From Capnocytophaga haemolytica (GTDB lineage Bacteria > Bacteroidota > Bacteroidia > Flavobacteriales > Flavobacteriaceae), in assembly GCF_001553545.1 (NCBI RefSeq), contig NZ_CP014227.1, forward strand, positions 2,152,501-2,216,500: a stretch of 64,000 nucleotides of DNA. The letters run 5' to 3'. Positions 35,605 to 43,935 of this stretch are shown here, in pieces (positions within the stretch are counted from its first letter, which is position 1; each line of letters starts with the position of its first letter). The translations under genes and the position numbers were made by a program. Under the pieces are notes generated by a model that saw only the letters and a list, made by a program, of their open reading frames with translations, was not told the origin of the DNA and ran no database searches.

Positions 35605-37302
35605 TTAATCTCTCTTAATAACCGTAGCCGATAAACGTTGAATGTTTCCAACCCCATCCGTAGCCGACATTTCCAGCTGATACGTATCCACTTTAGTAGT
35701 GTCTATATCGTCAAAATTAAATGTAAGCGTATGATTTTTAGGTTCGTACTCAAACAGCACCCATTGCCCATTGATCGATGCCGACCACGAAGCAATCCCT
35801 GTCAAATTATCACTCATAGCCACCTTCAAAGTATTACCTTTTACCACCCCATTATTCTTGAAATTAAGAGGTCGCAATGTAGGCGGGGTAACGTCTTTCC
35901 TCAGATAAAAGTTACCTAAGTATTTACTCTTAGCCATAAACACCCCATCTTTATAAGTAGTCCGTTCAGCTCCAAATCGCCCACCCGATGAGCGCGCTAT
36001 AAACACCTTGGGTATCTCATCCTCTGTGAAGGTTTGATTCTTAATCGTCACCGTAAAAGCCTTATTGATAGGCGTTTTATAATCGTGAACCCGCAGCGTA
36101 TCCTTCTTGCTCTCTAAAAATATAGCCATATCCTCAAAGAAAGTATTAGCAGGAAAATACACACTGCCCTCCTCAAACTCATACAGATTATCCCGATCCG
36201 CTACAAGCTGCTTATTCGTCTTAGGACGCGGGCGGAACGTCTTCACTACCATCGGCTTACCCTCTACAGGAATATGAACCGTCGTTGCATTCCCCTTGAA
36301 ATCTTCCACAACTATCGTAACCTCGTACGAGGCGCCCTCCTCAATAGGCAAATACCCTTTATTAGGCTTCAATAAAGGGTAAATCGACTCCAGCTTGTTG
36401 CCCTTCGTCTTAAACAAGCGCTGCACATAACCCTTGTGCTCCACAAGCCTCTGATAGTCCAACAACTCATTGATATAGCGTGTATCATCGTAGTTCACCT
36501 TATCAAACACAGTTTGCAACTGCGGCTCACCGTTCAATTTCAATGTAACCTTGTAAATACCATTGCGGTTATACGAACCGTTCATCCTGTCAAAAGCAAC
36601 AATCCCAAAGCCCAATGTTCCACTGGCACTTATCTTCGCTGTGCGGTAGCTACCATCAGGCTGTTTCGTCCGTGGCAGCACTCGGGGCAGCTCACTACCC
36701 TCCACCTGCGAGTTACCCCCCAGTGGATAAGCAAGCACCTGTAACACTTCAGGGGCAATCGTATCCTCCATATCCTGATAACCAAACAAAAACGGATTCA
36801 AGCCGTTATTATTCGCGTCGTGCACCTCAAAATGCAAATGCGGTCCTTGGCTGCCCCCCGTATTACCACTGAGCGCAATCCAATCACCCCGCTTCACCAC
36901 AAACTCCTTTTTTGAAGGAAAGATATCAATCTCGTACGTCTTCTTCGCATACTGCTGCTGCTTCACATAAGCCTCAATCTCAGGCGCATACTGTTGCAAG
37001 TGCGAATACGTGGTGATATAGCCACTCGGGTGCGTCACATACATCGTCTTCCCATACCCAAACGGACTTACCTTAATACGCGAGATGTAGCCATCGTCTA
37101 CAGCTCGCACATACTGCCCCTCCTTGCCTTGCGTTTTAAAATCAAGACCTCCGTGAAAGTGATTCGGGCGCAATTCAGCAAAATTGCCCGCCAATAGCGG
37201 AGGCACATCCAAAGGATAGGAAGGCGCAAAGCGCTGCGCATCTACCTCTGATACAGCCAAAAAGCCACAAAAAGCCATTAGCCACAAGCTCTTTTTCATC
37301 AT
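35605..37302 (-). CDS. M23-family metallopeptidase (LytM-like)
   Basis: 565 residues with a signal peptide (~1-22). The N-terminal ~160 residues form the peptidase domain: first zinc site NHFHGGLDF and the HLHFEVHD motif after SGNTGGSQGP. The remaining ~400 residues are beta-rich repeats of unknown role, typical of Bacteroidota M23 enzymes. It presumably cleaves or binds peptidoglycan cross-links in the periplasm. It is separated from ridA by 13 nt. Confidence 0.9.
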   Translation of the reverse strand: MMKKSLWLMAFCGFLAVSEVDAQRFAPSYPLDVPPLLAGNFAELRPNHFHGGLDFKTQGKEGQYVRAVDDGYISRIKVSPFGYGKTMYVTHPSGYITTYSHLQQYAPEIEAYVKQQQYAKKTYEIDIFPSKKEFVVKRGDWIALSGNTGGSQGPHLHFEVHDANNNGLNPFLFGYQDMEDTIAPEVLQVLAYPLGGNSQVEGSELPRVLPRTKQPDGSYRTAKISASGTLGFGIVAFDRMNGSYNRNGIYKVTLKLNGEPQLQTVFDKVNYDDTRYINELLDYQRLVEHKGYVQRLFKTKGNKLESIYPLLKPNKGYLPIEEGASYEVTIVVEDFKGNATTVHIPVEGKPMVVKTFRPRPKTNKQLVADRDNLYEFEEGSVYFPANTFFEDMAIFLESKKDTLRVHDYKTPINKAFTVTIKNQTFTEDEIPKVFIARSSGGRFGAERTTYKDGVFMAKSKYLGNFYLRKDVTPPTLRPLNFKNNGVVKGNTLKVAMSDNLTGIASWSASINGQWVLFEYEPKNHTLTFNFDDIDTTKVDTYQLEMSATDGVGNIQRLSATVIKRD

Positions 37303-37333
37303 TTTTAAAATAAAACTTCTGAATAAAATCGCG

Positions 37334-37341
37334 GCAAAGAT
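37334..37341 (-). promoter_or_regulatory. -7 element for the M23 gene
   Basis: Minus-strand TATCTTTG, 31 nt before the start codon; no clear -33 TTTG. Confidence 0.5.
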
Positions 37342-37432
37342 ACTACTTTATTCAAGAAAAAACAGCCCTATACACAAACTTTTTCAAAAAAAAATACAAC
37401 CCTCCACCAAATGAAACGCCATCACCCCCCTA

Positions 37433-37487
37433 TCTCCAACGATCTCCAAACGAAGCCATAACGGATCCGTAACGAATCCGTAACGAA
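37433..37487 (-). repeat. 11-bp tandem array, locus 3 (five units)
   Basis: Read on the minus strand, from 37487 down: TTCGTTACGGA, TTCGTTACGGA, TCCGTTATGGC, TTCGTTTGGAG, ATCGTTGGAGA, all exactly 11 bp. The best-preserved copy of this repeat type in the window. Confidence 0.75.
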
Positions 37488-37639
37488 TCCATTCTGCAAA
37501 AAAAGTACACAAATTTTAACACTGTTTTAGGACAATATAAGTATTTGTAAACAAACGAATTACATAGCCTATGAAGAAAATCAATAACTTTTTGCGATTT
37601 TTTTTCAAAAAAACCTATACGTAATCCACTAAAAAGCCG

Positions 37640-37647
37640 TATCTTTG
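37640..37647 (+). promoter_or_regulatory. -7 element for the PAS gene pair
   Basis: TATCTTTG 30 nt before the first PAS gene; the -33 element is not clear. Confidence 0.5.
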
Positions 37648-37677
37648 CCAAAGTTTAATGAAATAGTTTTTTAAGCA

Positions 37678-38376
37678 ATGATTAAAGATTACAGAGACAT
37701 CGAACTAACCGTTCAACGGCCTGCCCCTATCGACCGTGAGGTCGTTTGGGACAAATCAAAGGTAATTATTAGCGAAACAGACATCTATGGGCGTATTACC
37801 AATGTGAATGACATCTTTTGTAGCGTATGTGGCTACTCCGCTGATGAGCTTATCGGTCAGCCACACAGCATCATTCGTCACCCCGATATGCCTAAAATCA
37901 CTTTTAAATTACTTTGGGACAACCTTAAACTCGGCAACAACTTCGCAGGAGTAGTAAAAAACTTAGCAAAATCAGGTGAGTATTACTGGGTAATTACCGA
38001 CTTCGAAATGCGCCGTGATGCCTCAGGCAACATCACTCACTACATCGCACGTCGCAAGTCAGTACCTAAAAAAGTAATCGACAACTACGTTACCCCTCTG
38101 TACGAAACCCTCCTCAAACTTGAGAAAATCGGGGGAATGGAACTCAGCGCTCGATTCTTCAAAAACTACTTAGCAAAACAAGGTAAAGACTATATGGACT
38201 TCATCATCGACGTGATGAATAAAAACCGTGAAGACGCTGTATTTGAGGAAATACCAATGGCTACTTTCAGCAGCAACAAAGAGCCTGAACTCGTTACTGA
38301 TGATATCGTTACCGTAGGTGTTGGTGGCTCAATGGATGAAAAACGCAAGAACTTTTTCGGCAAACTATTCCAATAG
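37678..38376 (+). CDS. Aer-type PAS-domain protein 1
   Basis: 232 residues, soluble. One PAS domain (~25-130) with the aerotaxis-type signature ETDIYGRITNVNDIF, QPHSIIRHPDMPKITFKLLW and GEYYWVITDFEM. This PAS class binds FAD or haem in chemoreceptors. A ~100-residue C-terminal part has no kinase, cyclase or HAMP/MCP module and ends in MDEKRKNFFGKLF. Output mechanism unknown. Tandem duplicate of the next gene, which starts 40 nt later. Confidence 0.85.
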   Translation: MIKDYRDIELTVQRPAPIDREVVWDKSKVIISETDIYGRITNVNDIFCSVCGYSADELIGQPHSIIRHPDMPKITFKLLWDNLKLGNNFAGVVKNLAKSGEYYWVITDFEMRRDASGNITHYIARRKSVPKKVIDNYVTPLYETLLKLEKIGGMELSARFFKNYLAKQGKDYMDFIIDVMNKNREDAVFEEIPMATFSSNKEPELVTDDIVTVGVGGSMDEKRKNFFGKLFQ

Positions 38377-38416
38377 CCCCGAATCTTAGTACATAACAAT
38401 AAAAAAAGAAATCATT

Positions 38417-39094
38417 ATGGCAGACTTTCAAAGCCCTGTACCAACCATTCCACGTCCAGCCCCTATTGATAAAGAAGTAAGCTGGGACAAAACTAAAACA
38501 CTCATTAGCGAAACCGATGTAGCAGGCACCATCACCAATGTGAATGATGTCTTCTGCAACGTCTCTCACTATTCCTCTGCTGAACTTATCGGTCAGCCGC
38601 ACAACCTAATACGCCACCCCGATATGCCAAAGCTTATTTTCAAGCTCCTTTGGGATAACCTCAAACAAGGAAACAACTTCGTTGGTGTGATCAAAAACCT
38701 CGCTAAGACAGGTGAGTATTATTGGGTGGTAACCGATTTCGAAATGCGTAGAGATGCCAGCGGCAATATCACTCATTACATCGGTAGGCGCAAGTCCGTA
38801 CCTGAAAAAGCTATCAACGACTACTTAGCCCCCTTCTATGAGTCACTCCTTAAACTGGAAAAAATAGGAGGCGTTGACCTAAGCAGCCGATTCTTTAAGA
38901 ATTACTTAGCGAAACAAGGTAAAGACTATGTCGATTTCGTTATCGGTGTGATGTCCGAAACACAAAGCAGTTTTACTGCTGAAAACGTCACCGCTATCGA
39001 CAGTAACAACGTAAGCGTACCTGACGACATCTACAATGTAGATGAATCAATGGACGAAAAACGCAAGAACTTTTTCGGGAGATTATTTAACTAA
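38417..39094 (+). CDS. Aer-type PAS-domain protein 2
   Basis: 225 residues, closely similar to the preceding protein over its whole length except a variable stretch at ~185-205. The same signature (TDVAGTITNVNDVF, LIRHPDMPKLIFKLLW, GEYYWVVTDFEM) and end MDEKRKNFFGRLF are kept, so both the PAS and the tail are under constraint. A terminator follows, so the pair forms one transcription unit. Confidence 0.85.
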   Translation: MADFQSPVPTIPRPAPIDKEVSWDKTKTLISETDVAGTITNVNDVFCNVSHYSSAELIGQPHNLIRHPDMPKLIFKLLWDNLKQGNNFVGVIKNLAKTGEYYWVVTDFEMRRDASGNITHYIGRRKSVPEKAINDYLAPFYESLLKLEKIGGVDLSSRFFKNYLAKQGKDYVDFVIGVMSETQSSFTAENVTAIDSNNVSVPDDIYNVDESMDEKRKNFFGRLFN

Positions 39095-39113
39095 TTCCGT
39101 ATTCATATCAATT

Positions 39114-39142
39114 AAAGCCTCACTTTTGAGTGAGGCTTTTTT
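39114..39142 (+). terminator. Terminator after the PAS pair
   Basis: AAAGCCTCAC pairs with GTGAGGCTTTT around a 5-nt loop, followed by TTT. Confidence 0.85.
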
Positions 39143-39150
39143 ATATTGTT

Positions 39151-39182
39151 TTTGCTTGCGTAATTATTTTTATGTACCTTTG
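39151..39182 (+). promoter_or_regulatory. Promoter for the acyl-CoA ligase gene
   Basis: TTTG (39151-39154) and TACCTTTG (39175-39182) are 20 nt apart. The -7 box lies within the longer open frame that begins at 39130, which supports the downstream start at 39214. Confidence 0.75.
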
Positions 39183-39213
39183 CCCCCGAAAACTAACTAA
39201 TACAACCGTAGCA

Positions 39214-41010
39214 ATGAATTTAATATCATATCACTATATAAACGTATTTCAAGAGAATACTCAGAAATACAGCACTAAAAACGCCCTGATGGGGAAAGAA
39301 GGAGAGGTTTGGTGCGGCACCACTTGGCAGCAGCTCGGTGAGATTACGCGTCGTCTTTCAAAGGCACTCCTATCGCTGGAGGTAGGAGTTCAAGAGTCTG
39401 TGGGGATTTTTTCACAAAACACCCCCCAGTGGACGATGGCTGACTTGGCAACACTCCAAATCCGTGCAAGAGTAGTGCCCATCTACACCACCAACATCCC
39501 TGAACAGGCACTATATGTACTCAATCACGCAGAGGTGAAAGTGCTTTTCGTAGGCGACAAAACACAGTATGAGAAGGCTATTGAGGTAGCAGATAACTGC
39601 CCCTCATTGATAAAGATTATCACTTTTAAAGATGATTTCCAGCTGGAAAATGATGGAGGGCGCTCAATGCACTGGGCTGATTTCCTCGCTTTGGGAGAAG
39701 GCACAGCACAAGAGGAAGCCCTCAGCCACCGCATCTCAGAACGCAGCCTCGACGACCTATTTACTATCATCTATACTTCAGGAACCACAGGTGATCCCAA
39801 AGGGGTGATGCTCACTTATGCAAACTTAGCCCATCAGATGGTAGCCCACAACAAGCGCCTATCGGTATCCGAAGCGGATAGCTCGCTGTCGTTCCTGCCG
39901 CTCTCACACGTCTATGAACGCGCGTGGACGTTCTATTGCTTATTTAAAGGGGTAACAGTTTATTACTTAGAAGATACAAATCAAGTACGCGAAGCACTCT
40001 CAGAGGTGAAACCTACGCTGATGTGTGCCGTACCGCGTTTTTACGAAAAGATATTCGCTACAGTACACGACAGAGCCAATGCTTCCTCATTTGCGAAGCG
40101 TTCTCTCTTCAGATTAGCTGTGAGGACAGGCAGACAAATGCTCAAAGCAAAGGAAGAAGGAAGAAAACCAGGCCTGCTATTGCAAAAAGCATACAACTTA
40201 TTCGATAAGTTAGTCTATTCTAAGTTCAAAACGTTGCTCGGTGGGCGCATACGCTTTATGCCCTGTGGCGGGGCAAACTTAGAGCCAAGTATCGGGCGTT
40301 TCTTCCAGTCGATAGGTATTAACGTGAAGTTAGGCTATGGAATGACCGAGACTACTGCTACTGTATCCTGCTGGGGCGACGATACTTTTAATTTGCAATC
40401 GGTAGGAGAGGTAATGCCTGACATAGAAGTGAAGATAGGTGAGGACAACGAGATATTAGTCAAAGGTGGTATGGTGATGAAAGGCTATTACAAGAATCCT
40501 GAGGAAACGGCTAAGGCTTTTACTGCTGACGGATTCCTACGCACAGGCGATGCTGGCAGCGTTGATGCCCACAACAACCTCTTTATCACCGAGCGCATCA
40601 AAGAGTTGATGAAAACCTCTAACGGTAAGTACATCGCTCCGCAGCTTATTGAGAACAAAGTAGGCAAATACAACCTCATCGAGCAGATTGCTATCATTGC
40701 CGATGGGAAGAAGTTCGTCTCAGCGCTGATTGTGCCCAACTTTGAGATGCTTACCCAAGCCTTAAAAGAGCTGAATATCAAATGTAAAAATACTGCCGAA
40801 ATGATACGTCACAGTGCTGTGATTGAATACATCGCTAAGCAGTTGCAGCGTTTCCAGAGTGATTTGTCCGACTACGAGCAGATAAAAAAATTCACCCTAC
40901 TGCCTGCTGCTTTCAGCATTGAGCGCAATGAGATTACACCAACACTCAAACTTCGCCGCAAAGTGATCTATGCAAATTACAGCAACGAAATTGAAGCGAT
41001 GTATCACTAA
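39214..41010 (+). CDS. Long-chain acyl-CoA ligase (AMP-forming)
   Basis: 598 residues from the ATG at 39214; the open frame to 39130 crosses the promoter. Adenylate-forming signature motifs: IYTSGTTGDPKGVMLTY (P-loop), FLPLSHVYERAW, GYGMTETTATVS and the hinge region RTGDAGSVDAHNNLFITERIKELMKTSNGKYIAP. It resembles the Bacteroidota FadD-like group with the FadD15-type insert (residues ~275-320). It activates fatty acids for lipid synthesis or degradation. Single gene. Confidence 0.93.
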   Translation: MNLISYHYINVFQENTQKYSTKNALMGKEGEVWCGTTWQQLGEITRRLSKALLSLEVGVQESVGIFSQNTPQWTMADLATLQIRARVVPIYTTNIPEQALYVLNHAEVKVLFVGDKTQYEKAIEVADNCPSLIKIITFKDDFQLENDGGRSMHWADFLALGEGTAQEEALSHRISERSLDDLFTIIYTSGTTGDPKGVMLTYANLAHQMVAHNKRLSVSEADSSLSFLPLSHVYERAWTFYCLFKGVTVYYLEDTNQVREALSEVKPTLMCAVPRFYEKIFATVHDRANASSFAKRSLFRLAVRTGRQMLKAKEEGRKPGLLLQKAYNLFDKLVYSKFKTLLGGRIRFMPCGGANLEPSIGRFFQSIGINVKLGYGMTETTATVSCWGDDTFNLQSVGEVMPDIEVKIGEDNEILVKGGMVMKGYYKNPEETAKAFTADGFLRTGDAGSVDAHNNLFITERIKELMKTSNGKYIAPQLIENKVGKYNLIEQIAIIADGKKFVSALIVPNFEMLTQALKELNIKCKNTAEMIRHSAVIEYIAKQLQRFQSDLSDYEQIKKFTLLPAAFSIERNEITPTLKLRRKVIYANYSNEIEAMYH

Positions 41011-41082
41011 AAAGTCTTATCATAAGTACCCCATCTCCTATTAAAATACTCCTTCAATATAGGAATAAGTGTACCTCTAAAA

Positions 41083-41766
41083 TTAAATACTTTGCCACAA
41101 CCCATCTTCAGGTACATCGGCGATAATTTCCACCATCTCTTTCTTTACGGGGTGAAGAAACCTCAGGCGGCGCGCGTGGAGATGAATACTACCATCAGCA
41201 TTGGAGCGACGTGCACCGTACTTCAGGTCGCCTTTAATGAAGCAACCAACAGCCGCCAATTGGGCACGTATCTGGTGATGACGCCCTGTGAGCAAGGTGA
41301 TTTCCAACAGAGAATAATGATCGAGCTGTCGTAGCTTTTTATAGGTTAAGACGGCTTTTTTGCTATTAGGCACTTCCTTGATGTGGGCACGCGATTTGTT
41401 CTGCTCAGTGTTGCGCGTAAGATAATGCGTAAGCGTCGCCTGCGCTTCTGGGCTGCCTTCCACCATTGCCCAATACGTCTTTTCTACCGCAGTTTTATCG
41501 GCAAACATCGCGTTGAGGCGCGCTAAGGCTTTAGAAGTTTTGGCAAAAATAACCACTCCCGTAGTAGGGCGATCAAGCCGATGCACCACCCCGAGGAAAA
41601 CTTCCCCTGGCTTGCTGTATTTCTTCTTGAGATAAGCCTTAACGATCTCACTCAGTGGCGTATCACCTGTTTTATCTCCTTGCACAATATCACCTGCACG
41701 CTTATTGACGGCGATGATGTGATTGTCTTCGTAGATGACGGCGATGTTTTCGATGTCGGTGGTCAT
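41083..41766 (-). CDS. RluA-family pseudouridine synthase
   Basis: 227 residues, catalytic domain only: no S4 domain. The motif GVVHRLDRPTTGVVIFAK holds the catalytic Asp, and the fold opens with VIYEDNHIIAVNKRAGDIVQGD. It isomerises uridines in rRNA or tRNA; the target is not deducible. Its first 65 bp overlap the end of the DUF1275 gene in another frame. Confidence 0.92.
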   Translation of the reverse strand: MTTDIENIAVIYEDNHIIAVNKRAGDIVQGDKTGDTPLSEIVKAYLKKKYSKPGEVFLGVVHRLDRPTTGVVIFAKTSKALARLNAMFADKTAVEKTYWAMVEGSPEAQATLTHYLTRNTEQNKSRAHIKEVPNSKKAVLTYKKLRQLDHYSLLEITLLTGRHHQIRAQLAAVGCFIKGDLKYGARRSNADGSIHLHARRLRFLHPVKKEMVEIIADVPEDGLWQSI

Positions 41767-42493
41767 AATGGCGTTTTTTCCTTAAATAGATAAACCTAAA
41801 ATCGTCGTAAAAAAGTCCCGCAAGCAAGATTCCCACAGGGATAAAGAGCGTTTGCAATCCCCAGCCAAATTTGATGTAGCACAGCCCAGCGACCAATCCT
41901 CCTGCAAAAAACGAAGTGATGATGGCAAGACGCAACCTTACGCTGGCTTTAATTTTTGGCTTCTGCTGCTGGTAATGATTACGCCGTGCGTAAGTGAGTT
42001 GCGAGAGCTCAATCCCAAGGTCGGTAAATAAGCCTGTGAGGTGCGTGGTGCGAACTACGGCATTGGAGATCTTCGTAACGAAGGAGTTTTGCAAACCCAT
42101 CGCAAAAAGCAATACGCAGGCAGTTACATCGGCTGGCGGAGGCGTTTCTGGGTTGTTGAGCACTATGGCAAGCACCAACATCGCACATTCTAAAAGCGTC
42201 GGGGCGAGGTACTTGTTGTGCGTCCGCAGATGGTTCGCCATCTCGATGAGTAGCCCCGAAGTAAACGAGCCTGCTAAGAAGGCAAAGATATATAGGAAGT
42301 AAATCAAGCCTTTCCAAAACTCCGCCACCGAGACGTCGTAAATAAACAATGCGAAGTGCCCCGTAACATTGGTAGTGAGCCTCCCGATGAAGAGAAAGCC
42401 CGTAACGTTCACGATACCTGCCACCGCCGAGAGCACTATGGCTATGTGCAGATTGTGCTTAGCCGATCGCCGTTTGCCTTGATGCCGAAACAT
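41702..42493 (-). CDS. DUF1275 / YoaK-family membrane protein
   Basis: 263 residues with about six membrane segments. YoaK features: AGIVNVTGFLFIGRLTTNVTGHFA, LLFAMGLQNSFVTKISNAVVRTTHLTG. Function of the family is unknown. The last ~25 residues are a His/Arg-rich stretch (KKRHYDHRHRKHRRHLRR) produced where the frame reads into the RluA gene. The ATG overlaps the panB stop by 1 bp (TAATG), so translation is coupled along panB-DUF1275-RluA. Confidence 0.88.
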   Translation of the reverse strand: MFRHQGKRRSAKHNLHIAIVLSAVAGIVNVTGFLFIGRLTTNVTGHFALFIYDVSVAEFWKGLIYFLYIFAFLAGSFTSGLLIEMANHLRTHNKYLAPTLLECAMLVLAIVLNNPETPPPADVTACVLLFAMGLQNSFVTKISNAVVRTTHLTGLFTDLGIELSQLTYARRNHYQQQKPKIKASVRLRLAIITSFFAGGLVAGLCYIKFGWGLQTLFIPVGILLAGLFYDDFRFIYLRKKRHYDHRHRKHRRHLRRQSHHRRQ

Positions 42494-43311
42494 TAGTAGC
42501 TCTCCTCTGCATTAGGAAATGACACCGATTTTACATCCGACACGTAATTTCCGACTGCTTTATGCACTTCTTCGTAAAGATTGGCATAAGTTCTTAAGAA
42601 TTTTGGGTGAAATTCATTGTTCATTCCCAGCATATCCTGCATTACCAGCACCTGACCGTCCACGCCAGCCCCAGCACCAATACCTATAATAGGAATACGT
42701 ACGCTTTTTGCCACTTCTTCAGCCAATGCTGCGGGTATTTTCTCTAAAACGATTGCAAAACAACCTAATTTTTCCAATAATAAGGCGTCTTCTTTTAGCT
42801 TTTGCGCTTCTGCTTCCTCCTTAGCGCGGAGGGCAAAGGAGCCAAACTGGTGAATTGACTGCGGTGTTAAGCCCAGATGCCCCATTACGGGGATTCCTGC
42901 TGCGAGAATACAACGAAGCGACTCCTCGATCTCTTTGCCACCTTCTAATTTAAGTGCGTGGGCACCGCTTTCCTTCATCACGCGTACCGCCGAATGCAAT
43001 GCTCCCTGAGGATCGGATTGATAGGTGCCGAAGGGCAAATCCACCACCACCAACGCGCGTGAAGTGCCACGCACCACAGAAGCCCCGTGATAAATCATTT
43101 GATCGAGGGTAATGGGCAGCGTAGTCTCGTGTCCTGCCATTACATTGCTGGCAGAATCGCCCACGAGGATCACATCGATGCCTGCGCCATCAACAAGGCG
43201 GGCAAAAGTGTAATCATAAGCGGTGAGCATAGCAATTTTCTCACCTTTGGCTTTCATATTGATGAGCGTCTTGGTCGAGAGGCGCTTGATTTCTTTTGTT
43301 GCTGCTGACAT
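42493..43311 (-). CDS. panB: 3-methyl-2-oxobutanoate hydroxymethyltransferase
   Basis: 272 residues, the normal length. It has the TIM-barrel PanB motifs [26 protein letters not shown] (metal-binding Asp) and [15 protein letters not shown]. First step of pantothenate synthesis from ketoisovalerate and methylene-THF. A promoter precedes it. Confidence 0.97.
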   Translation of the reverse strand: MSAATKEIKRLSTKTLINMKAKGEKIAMLTAYDYTFARLVDGAGIDVILVGDSASNVMAGHETTLPITLDQMIYHGASVVRGTSRALVVVDLPFGTYQSDPQGALHSAVRVMKESGAHALKLEGGKEIEESLRCILAAGIPVMGHLGLTPQSIHQFGSFALRAKEEAEAQKLKEDALLLEKLGCFAIVLEKIPAALAEEVAKSVRIPIIGIGAGAGVDGQVLVMQDMLGMNNEFHPKFLRTYANLYEEVHKAVGNYVSDVKSVSFPNAEESY

Positions 43312-43336
43312 ATTCTTATCATTTAAAATTCGAGGG

Positions 43337-43370
43337 CAAAGGTACAGTTTTTTTATGAGATAACGGCAAA
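43337..43370 (-). promoter_or_regulatory. Promoter for panB-DUF1275-RluA
   Basis: Minus-strand TACCTTTG (43337-43344) and TTTG (43367-43370), spaced by 22 nt, 26 nt before the panB ATG. Confidence 0.7.
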
Positions 43371-43500
43371 ATTATTTTCAGAAAAACCTTTTCACGTATT
43401 TTCACACAGATCATCTTAGTGGAAAAAAACTATTGCGTTTAGCAGTTTTTTGAAAAAGCCGCCGTTGTAAGCTACAATTTGACCATTTTTCAAAAATTCA

Positions 43501-43850
43501 TCAAAAAGAAAAGTTCTCTGGCACCAAATTTACAAAAATAGTCAAAAAGAAAAGTTCTCTGGCACCAAATTTACAGAAATGACCAAAAAGAAAAGTTCTC
43601 TGGCACCAAATTTACAAAAATAGTCAAAAAGAAAAAGTTTCTGGCACCAAATTTACAAAAATAGCCAAAAAGAAAAATTTTCTGGTACCAAATTTACAGA
43701 AATGGTCAAATATAAAAAGTTTCTGACGCCAAAATTACAGAAATGGTCAAATATAAAAAGTTTTTCGAGGGTTTTTGAAAACCCTCAATATAAAAAGTTT
43801 TTTGCGCCTTTTTCAAAACCCTCAATATTAAAAGTTTTTCGGGGTGTTAC
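43501..43850. repeat. 41-bp tandem array B (nine units)
   Basis: Units begin at 43501, 43542, 43583, 43624, 43665, 43706 and 43747 (exactly 41 bp apart), then 43785 and 43822 with shorter spacing of 38 and 37 bp. The common core is AGAAAAGTTCTCTGGCACCA plus AAATTTACA; identity is high in the first four units and decays rightward. The A-rich AGAAAA(G)TTC block is shared with array A. Confidence 0.9.
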
Positions 43851-43874
43851 TTCCTCTATGAAAATCTATAAACG

Positions 43875-43906
43875 AAAGCTCCCTTCCCCAGAGGAAAGAG
43901 AGCTTT
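43875..43906 (-). terminator. Terminator after the DUF1835 gene
   Basis: AAAGCTC-CTTCC pairs with GGAAAG-GAGCTTT around a short loop, with T-rich sequence following on the minus strand, 30 nt past the stop at 43936. Confidence 0.7.
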
Positions 43907-43935
43907 ATTTAAATATTGGGAAAATTTTTCTTATA

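Larger units (their letters stand above)
37303..37677. other. Intergenic region between M23 and PAS genes
   Basis: 375 nt without a gene. It holds divergent -7 elements for both flanking genes and an 11-bp tandem array of five units (37433-37487). Confidence 0.8.
43312..43935. other. 624-nt intergenic region with 41-bp array B
   Basis: No gene. It holds the panB promoter (43337-43370), about 100 nt of AT-rich sequence, a nine-unit array (43501-43850), a perfect small hairpin (43767-43786) and the terminator of the DUF1835 gene (43875-43906). Confidence 0.8.

Noticed and set aside
43525..43840. Minus-strand TAAATTTG in each array B unit as serial promoters
   Set aside because: The motif matches the -7 consensus, but TTTG is only ~10 nt upstream instead of ~20, and the motif is lost in later units.
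43501..43850. CRISPR array
   Set aside because: The whole 41-bp unit repeats with gradual drift; there is no constant repeat with unique spacers and no cas gene.
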